DNA of 64,000 nt from Gyrodactylus bullatarudis (GCA_012064415.1 SSNU01000196.1:116852-180851); one strand, 5' to 3'. Positions 50,741-61,934 are shown, counted from the first letter of the stretch. Program-made: numbers and translations. The notes: generated by a model from the sequence alone, not told the origin.

Positions 50741-51460
50741 TGCACTCAGCAAATCAATCGATTCAAATTCAATAAAATATTGTGTTTTCAGCATGTTTTA
50801 TTATTTGTTTTCAACACTTTTCATTCGTGCAAAAGGTAAACAACCACACATTGTTTTGAAAATACCAAGACAAATAAAGTTTATTATAGAAAATTCAATT
50901 TCTTTATTGTATATTTCCTCCAATGTATAGTTCACATTCTTCTCTCCACTGGTTATTTTCTTGTTGTTAGGATAACTCAATTTTATTGTCATTCTATGTG
51001 TTTTATTTTTACAAACGAAATTGAAATTTAATACTCACTCTCTTTCTCTGTGTCCTTGCCAGTGCGAAAGAAATATGTAAGTAATAATATTTCGAAATTT
51101 TATAATAGTTTACGTCAAGAACTGAATAACTAACGCATAATTCTTTTTTTCTTAGCAAAAATATTCGTTAATGTAACACAAAGCTTCATTTTATTATTCC
51201 ACTTGAAAATATAAACAATGTGGAAATTTAAATTTTGATAACCAAAAATCTATCAAAGCTGAATCATTTACAAATTAACCTCTTTAGCCAAATAAGGTAA
51301 ATTTTCGAAATCGTCAAAGAAATTTAAGCTCAAGCGTTGAAAAAATGTAGATTTTTTGCATTGACAAAATTTGTTTTAAAAAAGGTTTAATTCTGGCCAG
51401 ATTGAACTTTTCGAATTTTTTTATTTCAATAACTCTTTTCTTCGCGGAAATCTAAAAATT
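50741..51460. other. Intergenic, no feature seen
   Basis: A+T-rich sequence between LINE copies. Short frames on both strands (50736-50992) overlap each other and show no family. Confidence 0.4.
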
Positions 51461-51465
51461 CCAAA

Positions 51466-51800
51466 CTTTTTTCTGAAATATAAAAATAAAATTATGTATA
51501 CAAAATAAATGTAAGTAAATCTGATAAAATGAATGAATTGATTCTGGTTCTTGTAGTATTTTAAAGTTATAAAATGAATAAATGGCATTGAAATGAGAGA
51601 ATGGTTTAACAGAAACTCTAGTGTCTGAAAGCAATTCGTTAATCATCTGGCTGTTATTAATTAATGGAGATAAGAACAGAGAAGTATAATCCAGGTTAGA
51701 TCTGATGTGAGACAGTTTAAGATCAGTCAGGTTCTCAAAATCGGATAATATGTATTTTGAGGATATATCATTGAAGGAAGTTAATAAAAATTTCTAAGAA
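51466..51800 (-). mobile_element. LINE 3' end relic
   Basis: Minus strand: SSKYILSDFENLTDLKLSHI, RSNLDYT-like, then SPLINNSQMINELLSDTRVS in the 3' UTR, the same as 44480-44650. The subfamily differs from the PDLH-type copies. Confidence 0.7.
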
Positions 51801-51920
51801 ATAAAATTGCCAACTTATCCAGATAATGAATTTATTTTGTGTATCCTTGTACAGAACCTATCTATTTTTATTTATTTTGTATATAATTAGTTTTAAAAAA
51901 ATATTGTCTAACAAAAAAAT
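51801..51920 (+). mobile_element. LINE 3' UTR scrap with tail
   Basis: A short A+T-rich UTR ending ATATTGTCTAAC plus an A-run at 51909-51919. Confidence 0.6.
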
Positions 51921-52280
51921 TCAAAATAATTTCCTACTTCCCACTTATAACATCTTCCATGAAAAATACGACTTGTGATAACCTTTACTCCGTAACAACT
52001 ATTATGGGACATAAAAGATCAAAAATTGATTACTCTTATACGCTTCTCTATCCTGATCTTCATTAGTAATGGAAACCAGATTGATTTCGTTAAAATTTTT
52101 CAGATTTATCAAACGCCAATTTAAAAGATTTTCATAGACAAGATTACTTTTTCAATTTTGAATATATTACAAACCACCAGATATCAGAAATTTATTATAT
52201 ATTGTACAAATTACCTTTCATTTCGATTTTTTCTATTATTATTCCTTTTTCAATAAAGAGTCATTTTCTAACAAAAAAAA
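51921..52280 (+). mobile_element. LINE 3' end with tail
   Basis: NNFLLPTYNIFHEKYDL-like remnant with a deletion, CDNLYSVTTIMGHKRSKIDY, YTLLYPDLH and stop, then the UTR AACCAGATTGATTTCGTTAA shared with 47945, ending TTTTCTAAC plus an A-run at 52268-52277. Confidence 0.8.
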
Positions 52281-53314
52281 GAAATAATAATAATAAATAA
52301 CTGTAAAAATTGTATCTTCTCATCTTCCTGAAAAATAGCTTGAGATTCATTGAAAAATTTTATTTGAATGATTGCTCTGCAATAATTTTTCAAAGGAAAA
52401 TAGGAATATTTCTTTTAGCATGTTAACCCTCATGACCTTTCTCACGTCATATTGTGATAAAAATAATACTTTATTGAGTTCAAGTTTAAAAATATGCTGG
52501 CTCACAACCATAAAAATCGTGGCGTTTGTTGAGCAAGTGTTGAAAGAAGAAATATTTTCTAATTTATTCAAAAAATTTGGCACTAGGCCGTATTTCATTA
52601 GTTCAAAGGCATTCAACTTTCCTTATTTCTTGCTTTGAGGATTTCTGTCAATAAAATTATGATTTCATTGTTTTGATTATTCCCATTGTACGGCTTACTA
52701 CGACCTAACAACACTTGAATATGCATTAAATCCTTCAACTTTTTTCCGTGACTACCCTAGGTTGTTGGAGATAAAGTTTAATATTATTATTATCCCTACC
52801 AAGAACAGTATCTGATTGACAATGCAGAATAAACGGAGATTATCCTTTGAAAGAAATAAATAATATATTCACCATAGCCTAAGAAACCTTAACCTTGGGT
52901 AAGCAATGATCCTATTTGCATTTCGAAAATCTATAAGTTTGATTTTCTAGTTTGCCTAGAGTTGAATCCCAAATTTTCTCTATAAAAAATTCTTTTTTTC
53001 GTCTAATGTAAGATTTGTTTTTAGAAAATAATCTGTATTTTTAAAATTTACAGAATCTTACACCACAGTACAAAGTAGCTATAATTTCCGTTAGGAAAAT
53101 TTTGAAGCTAATTTTCTATTGTCTACATTCAAATTTATATTTCTAACAAAAAAATTCTAAAATTTAAAAAGCTTTAAAAGACTGAAAATTTTTTATCAAA
53201 CAATAAAATTGCGTAGAAAAGAAAAATTTACACACCATATTTTATAATTGACTGATGATTAGAAGAAGATCACTAACTTGATATTCCTGAAACCCGGTAA
53301 CAAATTTAACTTAA
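52281..53314. other. Intergenic; one weak LINE tail
   Basis: Overlapping frames on both strands at 52347-52638 have no recognised family. A plus-strand LINE-type tail TATATTTCTAAC plus A-run lies at 53139-53155. Otherwise A+T-rich sequence. Confidence 0.4.
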
Positions 53315-53468
53315 CTTATGACTTGACATTTTATCTTTTTATAATTGTACAGATCAATCTATCCATTTTATTTAATGTATTTTATTTCTATTTGTACAAG
53401 TAGATTTCGTTATAATTTGTATTTATATTTTCAATTCAATATAAGATTTTTTTTCTAACAAAAAAAAT
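53315..53468 (+). mobile_element. LINE 3' UTR with tail
   Basis: It matches 45800-45946 and 56875-57005 (GATCAATCTATCCATTTTAT, CGTTATAATTTGTATTTATA) and ends TTTTTTTCTAAC plus A-run. 5'-truncated within the UTR. Confidence 0.78.
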
Positions 53469-53680
53469 TGCAACTATTTAAAATTCATACAAAAAATGAA
53501 TACTATTGGCTGAATTTCAACACTTGATACGTCTTATTCTCTGGAATCCATGATTCCGCAGTGCACTGTATACTGTAGTCTAAATTCCGGACTCTATACA
53601 ATTGGATTGTCTTAAAAAAGCTTTCAAATTTTTGAATTGTGAGATTTTATTCCTAAACGATAAACAAAATGAAAGATTTA

Positions 53681-53956
53681 TTAGAAATCAAGCAGTTTAC
53701 GAACCTGCGTTATGATATTATTTTAGAAAAAATTAATTCAGTCAGTCAATCTTATTAACCAGTGTCAAGATCGGCAGGCTATATTTTATAGCTGAATAGC
53801 TTGTTAATCTTGAAATCTGGTAACAAGTTTAACAAACAATTCCGTTAGTCTTAAGATTACCTGATATTCTTAAGACTATCAAAGATTCCAGTTAATCTTG
53901 TTAGAAATCAAACAGTTTACGAACCTGTATTATGACATTATTTTAGAAAAGACTAA
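53681..53956. repeat. 50-bp direct repeats around a palindromic insert
   Basis: Copies at 53681-53730 and 53901-53950 (TTAGAAATCAARCAGTTTAC and onward) differ at about four sites. The 170 bp between holds GTCTTAAGA/TTCTTAAGAC and the TTAATCTTG and GGTAACAAGTTTAAC words also found at 43700-43815. Confidence 0.6.
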
Positions 53957-54549
53957 GAAAGAGTAACAAGATTAACGGTAACATATATATTTTTTCTTTT
54001 TTCAATAAATAAATTTGTCTGAAAAAATTTTTTGTTCTTAAATAGAAAGTTATTGATTTTAGTCCGTAAAGGTATCACAGTCCGAGAAAGCAAATAAATA
54101 GTCTTAAAATCTTAACTGATTGAAAAACAAGTGAAACAAATTTTGATAAGAAAATTTGTCATGTTTTTCAGTTAGTGCCTAATTTACAATTTTTGAAATT
54201 TCCATGATTTTTCTATAGAAACATTTTTTTATAAAAGAAGGGGAATATTGAGGTAAGAAATTCATGATTTCAGATAAAAATAGAAATTTTTCTCTTCGAA
54301 AATAGGGAATAAAAGAATATTTTTAGTTTTTTCTTAGATTAACAATACTGTATGTGAAAACTATTTTGAGAAATTGAATTCTCATGAGAATTCCATTCAT
54401 CTCTGCCTGCAAGTGTATAGTGGATGTAAATTTAGATAAATTTCCTGGTGCCTTAACAGAATGATCAATATGTAGATTCGTTATTGAAATGGGAATGAAT
54501 AAAAGTTTATTTTTATCGAAACGTTCTCGAAGAATATTTTAAATTACAC

Positions 54550-54907
54550 CAGATGAGTTCAAAAATAAGTTTCGTATTCTTTATATAATATCGAGAAACA
54601 TCAATCAATTATAAATGGTTCAATTGCTTCATCATAAGGTCATCTTTTAGTTTGTAACTTTTGTTAAAATTAATTCTTAAGTCATCCATTGTAAAAAATG
54701 AAATAAATTTCGACACGAATAGAGTATTTTTACCAAAATAGTTGAAATAAACCATGTAGAAGAAATAGTAAAGTTTGACTATTATGAGCCAGCAATGCCA
54801 ACTGTCCAAGGACAAGGTCAAACTATTATTTTTACCTGCTCAGAATACCTATTTTTTGTAATTGATTTTATAAAAACTTAAGGCACTTTATTTTCTAACA
54901 AAAAAAC
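54550..54907 (+). mobile_element. LINE 3' UTR with tail
   Basis: Non-coding A+T-rich UTR sharing AGTAAAGTTTGAC and GGTC(A/G)AAC blocks with 33350-33410. It ends TATTTTCTAAC plus A-run at 54896-54907. An antisense 70-codon frame here is a shadow. Confidence 0.55.
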
Positions 54908-55196
54908 TGTGAGGCGTAGAACCTACGATAAAAATGAGTATTTTTGATCCAAAAAGATAAAAAGTAGATGACGTTTTTTTGGAAAGAAATTTAGTTAGTC
55001 CACCAATAAAAGTAATTGATAAAAGATTATTATTACTTAATTTATCGAAATCTTTGCAAAAACCAACTGGCTAACTAAAGTTATTCAGTTCTATTTATCA
55101 TATCAAAATTAAGTATTGTATTCAAGTAACAGTTATATCTTTATTACTCAAATAATTATTCATTTATAAAAAACTATTTGTATCGTTTTCTAACCT

Positions 55197-55600
55197 TTTT
55201 TTGTTAGATCTTATAATTTTTTTGAAATGAAAACATTATATTGGAATTAAATCATATGATACAAAAAAATAATAATAATAAAGAAGAAAATGATACGAAT
55301 ATGAGGGGTTTCTTAAATAATAATTCTTAATTTCAGGCGAGGAGAGTGAAGTGAAAGTTTTTACAATAAAAGCTGTTCTTCTAAGCCAGACTGGGTCCAG
55401 ACCAGATATAGCAATAAGAGAATTATAAGAGTCGATCGATAGAAAGCAAGCATGGAGAAACCTATATTGAATTCTTTCCAATGTTAGGGATCAAGAATTT
55501 TTAATGAGGGGGAGAAGAGGAGCGAAGTAATCTAAATGCGGGAGAACAACATTTATAACCTTTAATTCTTAGCTCATAGGAGGAAGAATATCTATTGATA
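55197..55600 (-). mobile_element. LINE copy, 3' end, diverged subfamily
   Basis: Reverse tail TTTTTTTGTTAGATC at 55197-55208. Frame 55236-55481: MERIQYRFLHACFLSIDSYN, SLIAISGLDPVWLRRTAFIV, KNYYLRNPSYSYHFLLY, then a premature end. Upstream FDYFAPLLP remnants reach about 55580. Confidence 0.8.
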
Positions 55601-55869
55601 ACATATATTATAGAATTGATAAGACAATAAGATATTAATAATTAAGATATAATAGTATATTGAAATTAAAAATTATAATTTGCTCTTTCCCATATGCCCG
55701 AAGGATAACTGTATACAAATGAGAAATTTTAACGTAAATCAGATTGTACAAATAGAAAATAAAATAGTGACATTGATCTGTTCAATTATAAAATGTTATC
55801 CCTTATCAGTTCATGTTCAAAAAAAATGTAAAAATATTAAAAGAATTGATTCTATAATAAATTTAATTC

Positions 55870-56030
55870 ACTAATCCTGTTGAACTCCCTTAATAATAAT
55901 TTTTTGACCAAATTTTGTAACTACCTAAATCGTTGTATCACTGAGTGTTTTCTTCCTGAGGATTGGCTTGTTGTCAAAATAACTCCAATTCCGAAAATCA
56001 AAAATTATTCGGAATATTCTCATCTTCAAT
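55870..56030 (+). mobile_element. LINE fragment, RT fingers region
   Basis: It encodes LNSLNNNFLTKFCNYLNRCI and TECFLPEDWLVVKITPIPKI, KNYSEYS. The PxxW..V.ITPIPK block is the start of LINE reverse transcriptases and is the only copy of this region in the window. Confidence 0.75.
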
Positions 56031-56034
56031 CAAT

Positions 56035-56140
56035 GATTTTGGAGTTGTAAAATGAATCATGAAGACTAGGGTTTGCAAGAAATTCGAAAATCATCTGGTT
56101 AATGAAGAAAAGAATAAAGCCAAGACTTAAAGTAATCGAT
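56035..56140 (-). mobile_element. LINE 3' UTR fragment, inverted between two plus-strand pieces
   Basis: Reverse complement of the stop-codon and early UTR region at 45700-45745 (CTTGCAAACCCTAG, GAAAATCATCTGGTTAATGA). It splits the plus-strand fingers fragment from the plus-strand C-terminal fragment at 56145. Confidence 0.65.
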
Positions 56141-56144
56141 TTTA

Positions 56145-57008
56145 TTTTTGAATTTCTCAGATAATAATTATCTACTTCCTGGAGAATTTGTCTCCTTAAC
56201 TTCGGATCTAGGTTTCAGTATTTCAGATGGTCTTAAAATAAATCCTCTTTCGAAATTATCTAAAATCAATACAGCTATATTTTCAATATTAAAATTCTCT
56301 AAGTCGTCCTTTTTGAGACTCAAAGCGTATAAAGCTTTTGTTCTGAATAACCTTGACTACATTACCCCCCTGGTTCCTATGTTATCTAACGAGAAATCTC
56401 TCGAGATTGAACACATTCAATCTAGGTTTTTATATTTTTTATACCCTGACCTTGAATCCTACAATGCTCGTATCTTGTTCTCAGGTCTTAACCCCCTTTG
56501 GATTCGAAGATACGCCATTCTTGTTAAAAATTTTATCAAGTCAGCTAAAATGTCTGAAAACTCCTACAACCTAAGAAATCCATCTTATTCGAAACATTAT
56601 TTACTATCAGCTTACACCATGATAGAAAATAAATACAAAATATCTGAATGTAGTGACCCTACTAATATTAAAGTTGCTATGTCACATATAAGATCTAAAT
56701 TAGACTATTCTAAGAGTCTTCTTTACTCCTATCAACATTAAGGTTCCCAAAATGATCAGGGAATTTACTCGAAAGGCTTTTTATTTGTTTATTTTCAATT
56801 TTTATATTTGCACCATGATTTTATTATCAATTTAATTCAATTGCTCAAATTTCTACAACTCGAGAGCTTTTACATTATTTTATAACTTGACATTTTATCA
56901 TTTTATAATTGTACAGATCAATCTATCCATTTTATTTCTATTTATACAAGCAGATTTCGTTATAATTTTTATTTATATTCTCAATTCAATATAAGATTTT
57001 CTTCTAAC
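56145..57008 (+). mobile_element. LINE copy, 197-codon C-terminal frame plus 3' UTR
   Basis: Frame to stop at 56741: NYLLPGEFVSLTSDLGFSIS, GLKINPLSKLSKINTAIFSI, LRLKAYKAFVLNNLDYITPL, IEHIQSRFLYFLYPDLESYN, SGLNPLWIRRYAILVKNFIK, YNLRNPSYSKHYLLSAYTMI, HIRSKLDYSKSLLYSYQH. It is closest to the copy at 49340. From about 56838 its 3' UTR switches to the type seen at 45760, suggesting recombination between subfamilies. Tail TTCTTCTAAC near 57000. Confidence 0.88.
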
Positions 57009-58655
57009 AAACTTTGCCCAAACCAAACCAGATTTTATTTTTATATTTCATGCTATCTGTACACATTTATACATTTAAATATATTTTTCATTCAAACAAA
57101 AAAAAATCTTTCGTGAAAGAATAAGACTTCGAAAATTTATATCAAATTTAAACAAATATTTTTCTCACTTGGATTAAATTTTTTCAATTTCTAAAAAGCT
57201 ATGATATCATCAAATACATCGTCAAGGTTTGGTAATTTTTCTCTGATAAATGCTCGTCAACACTCTTTCAATAATGATTATAATCATATCGAATTGCACT
57301 TTGTGGAAAAAAAGGTATGAACAATTATTTTTCTCGTGGTAAGACACACACAGTAAAAAAGAGGGAAAGTGTCATCACAACGTTCATACATAGATAGACA
57401 TATCGTTCATTGTTCACACGTTAGCGATGGGAAAAATCATTACATGTGAGAACAAATGTGTCACCTTTCATCACTTTGAAATCTCTTCTTCTGTCCTCCT
57501 CACAGTGGGTATGGTTATTTCGACAGACACCTATCTCGTTCCATTGATAATATAACATATCTCACTTGACTTTTCAATTGGTAAACACTCGAGAAACACA
57601 CTTGTCGTTAGAATAATTTTGAAAAGCCAATTGACAAATGAAAACTACTTTGTCATTTCAGATTATTAAAAAACCAGATAGGGAGACTACGAATAACTTT
57701 TTTGTCTAAAGGTCTTGAGAGGTTCCTCCTCCACCATATCCTATATCAAGTAACTCTTATTTGGGATAACAAGTCCTTTTTAAATAAGTATTCATTTTTC
57801 AAGTATTTTTACACTTGAAAAATATTAACAAAGCGTTTTTTTTATAAATATGGATGAGAAGAAAACTTTTTTGCAATGCATTGTCTAAACCGACTTTATT
57901 TCATCTTGCCCAACAACTTGCATGTAAAACGGTCTACTTGACTTTGTCTATTTAATTAGTCGGTTGATGGGACAATGATGTAAGTAATTCATGCATAATG
58001 AGTTGGTTTTATTGTTCATTTCACGAACAAAAAATGGAGAGCAACATGTTAATTCTCTTGTTCTATCTGTGCCCACTTGATTAGCCTTTTTTGGCTTTTA
58101 GGTTAAACTAACAGGCCCTCATTGTTAATAATGTCAAGATGATAATTGTAAATGAACTCTGTCTCTTTCTCAATACTTTTCCTACCATATACGGGTTCAA
58201 AGAGAAGAAAAGAACCCTCTATTACACTTCTAAATTACATAGTGACCACACACACAAAAGCAACGCTTACAGTTCTTGTATGTGTACTGAACACTGTGTA
58301 GTGAAGGCGAGAATTCATCGATTCATTGAGAAATGAAAAGGGGAAACTATATACAGAATGTGTAATTATTATTGAAATAAGAATAGAATAAAAAAACAAT
58401 ACATAAGGCTTAGTAGGTAGATGTAATGTGAAGAAGGGATTGTCTATTTTATTCGGGTGGGGCATTAGTTAAGGGTATGAGATAGATTAAAATAATAATA
58501 CCAGGACAGCTATGCATACGTACAATGACTCATTGTTCTACTAATGTATACTTTAACATACACGAATATACACACATCTCTCTATCTCTTCACTTGGATA
58601 AGAGAAAAAGATTTTACTGTCTACCTATCTCTAGTTCGACCATAGCTCGATTTCT
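57009..58655. other. Intergenic region upstream of the IQSEC-like gene
   Basis: A possible further A-run tail is at 57092-57107. From about 57200 the sequence is unique and somewhat less A+T-rich, with CACACA runs near 57350 and 58250. Short frames on both strands at 58139-58465 overlap and are not supported. No upstream exon could be identified, though a non-coding 5' exon cannot be excluded. Confidence 0.45.
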
Positions 58656-58786
58656 ATTGGTCCATTACAAACTCAATGTGATTGGCTCAAAGAACCACTA
58701 ACAGGATAGAAATAGAATTCATTTTTATGTATTCATCATTAATTGCATAACTTATCAGCGTGATAGTGCGAGCCAACTTGTATAAA
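58656..58786 (+). promoter_or_regulatory. Candidate core promoter: two inverted CCAAT boxes and a TATA-like box
   Basis: ATTGG occurs at 58656-58660 and 58681-58685, 25 bp apart, as inverted CCAAT (NF-Y) boxes often are. TATAAA is at 58781-58786, 36 bp before the start codon, which would give a very short leader. CTTATCAG and GTGATAG between them are GATA-type sites. Position relative to the ATG is the main support. Confidence 0.35.
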
Positions 58787-58821
58787 CTTTGTGGATGATT
58801 TATTGTTAAAAATATTTTGCC

Positions 58822-59852
58822 ATGTTACACGAAGCACCTTGCCCTTTGATGACTCTATCTAATCACCATGGCAGTTCAACTGGTAGTCCCAATTCAACTC
58901 GAGCCAGCAGTATTTCATATGAACTCTCTGAGGATTTACGTGCCAAGGAAATTGAATTTATGGAACGTTGTTATGGTGGACGTATCAAGGCACATAGAGC
59001 TGCTAGAATCATTCAGACAGCCTATCGGAATTATCGCATTAATAAGGATTATTGTAGACTGAGAAATGAACAGCGCATGAGCAGACGTATGGATTCTATC
59101 TACTGTGATTCGACACCTAAACAAGACAGAATAACCCCCATTGAACATGAGAAACAACCTATTAGCAGAAATATCAACAGTTATGACGATATTGTCATCG
59201 ATAAAGCCTACAATGATTGGGACGAAGAGATCAAAAAATTGAACATCAACAGAGATTCCCTTGAATCACAGAATGACACTCCAAATTCCTCAATTTCCTC
59301 GTCAAATCTTGGCGAATCAATAAAATCAAAGGACTTGGATCACAGTGATGTTGTCACTTCGCCAGGGAAGAGCAGTGGATTTGTCTCCAACAATTCACCC
59401 GACACTACCGGCAGTTTCAGTTTGAATGACTCCTTTGAAAATGCTGATTGTAAGAACATTCAGTCTGCAGATTATGAATTCAACTTTTCACCAATTCACG
59501 GAAATACCTCCAACTTGGCTTATGCCTGCAAGGGTCAAACTGACAATTATCAGCGCCAAAAACGAATTCTTTACAGTCCTCAGAGAATAACCGCTATCCC
59601 TGTTAACACGTGCAGTCCACATTTTCAGTTCTCCCCAACGAACCAGAATCATGGATTAGTTTATATCTCCCCAACCAAAAGTGGCCAATTCGTGACAATA
59701 CCCAGTCATTCTAGTCATCACCAATATCCTATTCACAACAAGCCCATAAACTTTATTGATGGTAATAACATTGTCCTATCAAAGGCCCAGAGTGAAAATC
59801 AAAATCGCAAAAGAAAACGTCTCTATCGAATTGGATTAAATATTTTCAACAA
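58822..59852 (+). CDS. IQSEC-like exon 1: N terminus, IQ motif, linker
   Basis: 343 codons plus two bases, donor gtatgt at 59853. MLHEAPCPLMTLSNHHGSST, then SYELSEDLRAKEIEFMERCY, GGRIKAHRAARIIQTAYRNY, RINKDYCRLR, the IQ calmodulin-binding motif in the form typical of this family. The rest is Ser, Asn and Pro-rich with charged patches (SPTKSGQFVTIPS, RKRKRLYRIGL at the end). Read-through of the donor stops at TGA 59869-59871. Confidence 0.95.
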
Positions 59853-61934
59853 GTATGTTTTAATCCCTTGATGTTCTCACATGTCTTTTGATGTGAGATT
59901 AGGCATGTCTCTTTTTCTTTCTTGACATGCAATCCCCTCTGTCTATCTATCCCAAATGAATCTCATTATTATTAATAACCCCACTCTCAATTTAGGTCCC
60001 CAGTCAAGGGTATTGAATTTCTCACAAAGTCTAATTTCATTGAATCCTCCCCCAATGCAATAGCCAAATTTCTCCTGACAAGAAGAGGACTGAGTCGTAC
60101 AGCTATTGGTGACTATCTTGGCAATTCCCAGGATAAAATGGCTGCAACAGTTACAAGGTAATAAATCTTTAAATTTACAATTCAATTTGAAACAATTTAA
60201 TGGTTCTTCTTCTCATTTTCCAATAGATATTTCATTGGCAGTATAGATTTTCGGGGGAAGGAACTCGACCAGGCGTTGCGTATTATGCTGAGTTATTTCA
60301 GAACACCTGTAAGTACATTAATTTACCCATTTATCTTTCTCCTTGTTCTTGTAAATATCATGAAAAGACTAATTACATTCTTCCTTAATAGGGTGAATCA
60401 CAAAAAATACAACACTTGCTAACTGAATTTCAAACAGCCTACATTCAACAGAATCCAGAACTATTTCGTGCCCGATTCAGGACAGAAGATATGGTCATGG
60501 TAATCTCTTATGCCATAGTAATGCTCCATACAGACATGTACAATACCAAGATACGCCAACAAGACCGTATGACCAAAGAACAGTTTATTAAAAACCTACG
60601 TGGATGTGATGGTGGTATGTTTTAATATTAGGCTTTTGTTTTAAAATATAGAATTTAAAGAAGAAAATACAACAGGCTATTTTCTTCTCTTTATAATAAT
60701 AATAATTTCTGCCCAAGCTCTTGTTGCCATGTGAGATTATTTGGAGTGTGCAGAGGACCTACGTCCCTTCAGCGTATTCTGCCCTGTTGCCAGAATACAC
60801 ACAGTTCTACTCAATAGAGAAATATAGCATAAATATTCACATTAATATTAATCCGACTCATACCATATGCATTGAAAATAATTCTTGAGTACTTTTATTC
60901 CCATTTCTCACATATCCAAAATATATTTATTTATTTTTCTCTCTCAGGTGAAGATGTAAATAATGAATTCCTCAGTGGTGTCTTTGACAGAATACAAGCT
61001 GAAGAGATGAAAGTACAATCAGACCACACAGACTTAGTTAGACGCATTGAATCCAATCTAACCGGACCTTTACGACCGAGAACGTTGGCTGTACCCCAAC
61101 GTAGACTAGTTTGTTATTGTAGTCTATTTGAGGTTAGTTTTTCAATCAAATTATTTTTTTATTTGATTTAAATATTTTTTTCACAACAGTCAAATTAATC
61201 ATCCTTTTTAATTCAATTATTAGGTCATGGATAAAAATAAACGTGAAAAGTTGGGTTCTCACGAACGTGACGTTTTTCTCTTTAATGACCTCCTGATAAT
61301 AACAAAGCGTATCCAGAAAAAACGCAAAGACTACTGTATTTACTCTGTCAAATGGTGTGTGGACCTTATGGGCTTACAAGTTATCTCTTTTGAAAATCCA
61401 AATTACCCCAATGGTATCGAGCTAATAAATCGAGGATATATAAGTGCTGCTGCAGCCAATTCGAGCACTTCGATTACCTCAAACATATCAGCTAGTTCCT
61501 CGAGCAGCACTGCCAACAATAATTCTGCCGTCAATATTTGTCTGAATACAAAGACCCCAGCTGACAAGGCATCATTCCTATCAGATTTGAGAGAATGCAT
61601 TCTTGAGGTAACAGAAATGGACCGAATTCGCATATCAGATGGCATTAACAAGATGAATCTACCCCAGAGGTCTGTTTCGCAGACTAGCCAGCATAATGTT
61701 TTACCTGCCAAATATTCCTATCAAATGCCAGCTGGTGATGTCATCATTTGCAACAATAACCGAGTCCCATCGGGAAATTTGATGCCTACTGGTAATTATA
61801 TCCTCATTCCCGCAACCTCTTCAAACAGTCTTCTGAGTAATCAATTTCAAAGACATACTGTTAGTCAAGGCCGTGGTCTTCGAAGATTCTCTGGACAGAA
61901 TGTTAGCGAGGCCAGCCTGAAGCACCTCTCTTGA
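58822..61934 (+). CDS. IQ motif and Sec7 domain ARF guanine-nucleotide exchange factor (IQSEC/schizo/loner family)
   Basis: Six exons (58822-59852, 59996-60157, 60227-60308, 60392-60614, 60948-61132, 61224-61934) join in phase to 797 codons. The family activates ARF6 at membranes, working in myoblast fusion, axon guidance and synapses in animals. Domains: a short N-terminal helix and IQ motif (about residues 33-81), a long Ser/Asn-rich linker (about 82-343), a Sec7 catalytic domain (about 345-525) and a PH domain (about 535-690) with a low-complexity insert, then a disordered tail. The glutamic-finger Glu (GESQKIQ, residue about 427) is present, so exchange activity is expected. ATG 58822 has a good context (gccATG). 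Fly and vertebrate members are usually longer; upstream alternative exons may exist. Confidence 0.95.
59996..60157 (+). CDS. IQSEC-like exon 2: start of Sec7
   Basis: Acceptor tttag, donor gtaata. It reads KSPVKGIEFLTKSNFIESSP, NAIAKFLLTRRGLSRTAIGD and YLGNSQDKMAATVT. TAIGDYLG is the conserved Sec7 block (helices D to E). Confidence 0.95.
60227..60308 (+). CDS. IQSEC-like exon 3: Sec7
   Basis: 82 nt between caatag and gtaagt. RYFIGSIDFRGKELDQALRI, MLSYFRTP. The LDQALR motif and FR.P, just before the glutamic finger, are conserved in Sec7 domains. Confidence 0.94.
60392..60614 (+). CDS. IQSEC-like exon 4: Sec7 active-site region
   Basis: Begins GESQKIQHLLTEFQTAYIQQ with the catalytic Glu as second residue, then NPELFRARFRTEDMVMVISY, AIVMLHTDMYNTKIRQQDRM, EQFIKNLRGCDGG. 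The hydrophobic-groove motif reads LHTDMYN where most Sec7 domains have LNTDMY. Confidence 0.95.
60948..61132 (+). CDS. IQSEC-like exon 5: Sec7 end and PH start
   Basis: Acceptor ctctctcag, donor gttagt. GEDVNNEFLSGVFDRIQAEE closes Sec7; DHTDLVRRIESNLTGPLRPR and TLAVPQRRLVCYCSLFE open the PH domain as in other family members. Confidence 0.94.
61224..61934 (+). CDS. IQSEC-like exon 6: PH domain and C-terminal tail
   Basis: 237 codons including stop. VMDKNKREKLGSHERDVFLF, NDLLIITKRIQKKRKDYCIY, SVKWCVDLMGLQVISFENPN form the first PH strands. A Ser/Asn/Ala-rich insert follows (AAAANSSTSITSNISASSSS), then the C-terminal helix TPADKASFLSDLRECILEVT, EMDRIRISDGI. The tail (SQGRGLRRFSGQNVSEASLK, HLS) is basic and disordered. 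Confidence 0.94.
   Translation, partial: VMDKNKREKLGSHERDVFLFNDLLIITKRIQKKRKDYCIYSVKWCVDLMGLQVISFENPNYPNGIELINRGYISAAAANSSTSITSNISASSSSSTANNNSAVNICLNTKTPADKASFLSDLRECILEVTEMDRIRISDGINKMNLPQRSVSQTSQHNVLPAKYSYQMPAGDVIICNNNRVPSGNLMPTGNYILIPATSSNSLLSNQFQRHTVSQGRGLRRFSGQNVSEASLKHLS

Noticed and set aside
52347..52638. 88- and 89-codon frames on opposite strands
   Set aside because: They overlap almost fully, neither shows a recognisable domain, and the region is surrounded by LINE fragments.
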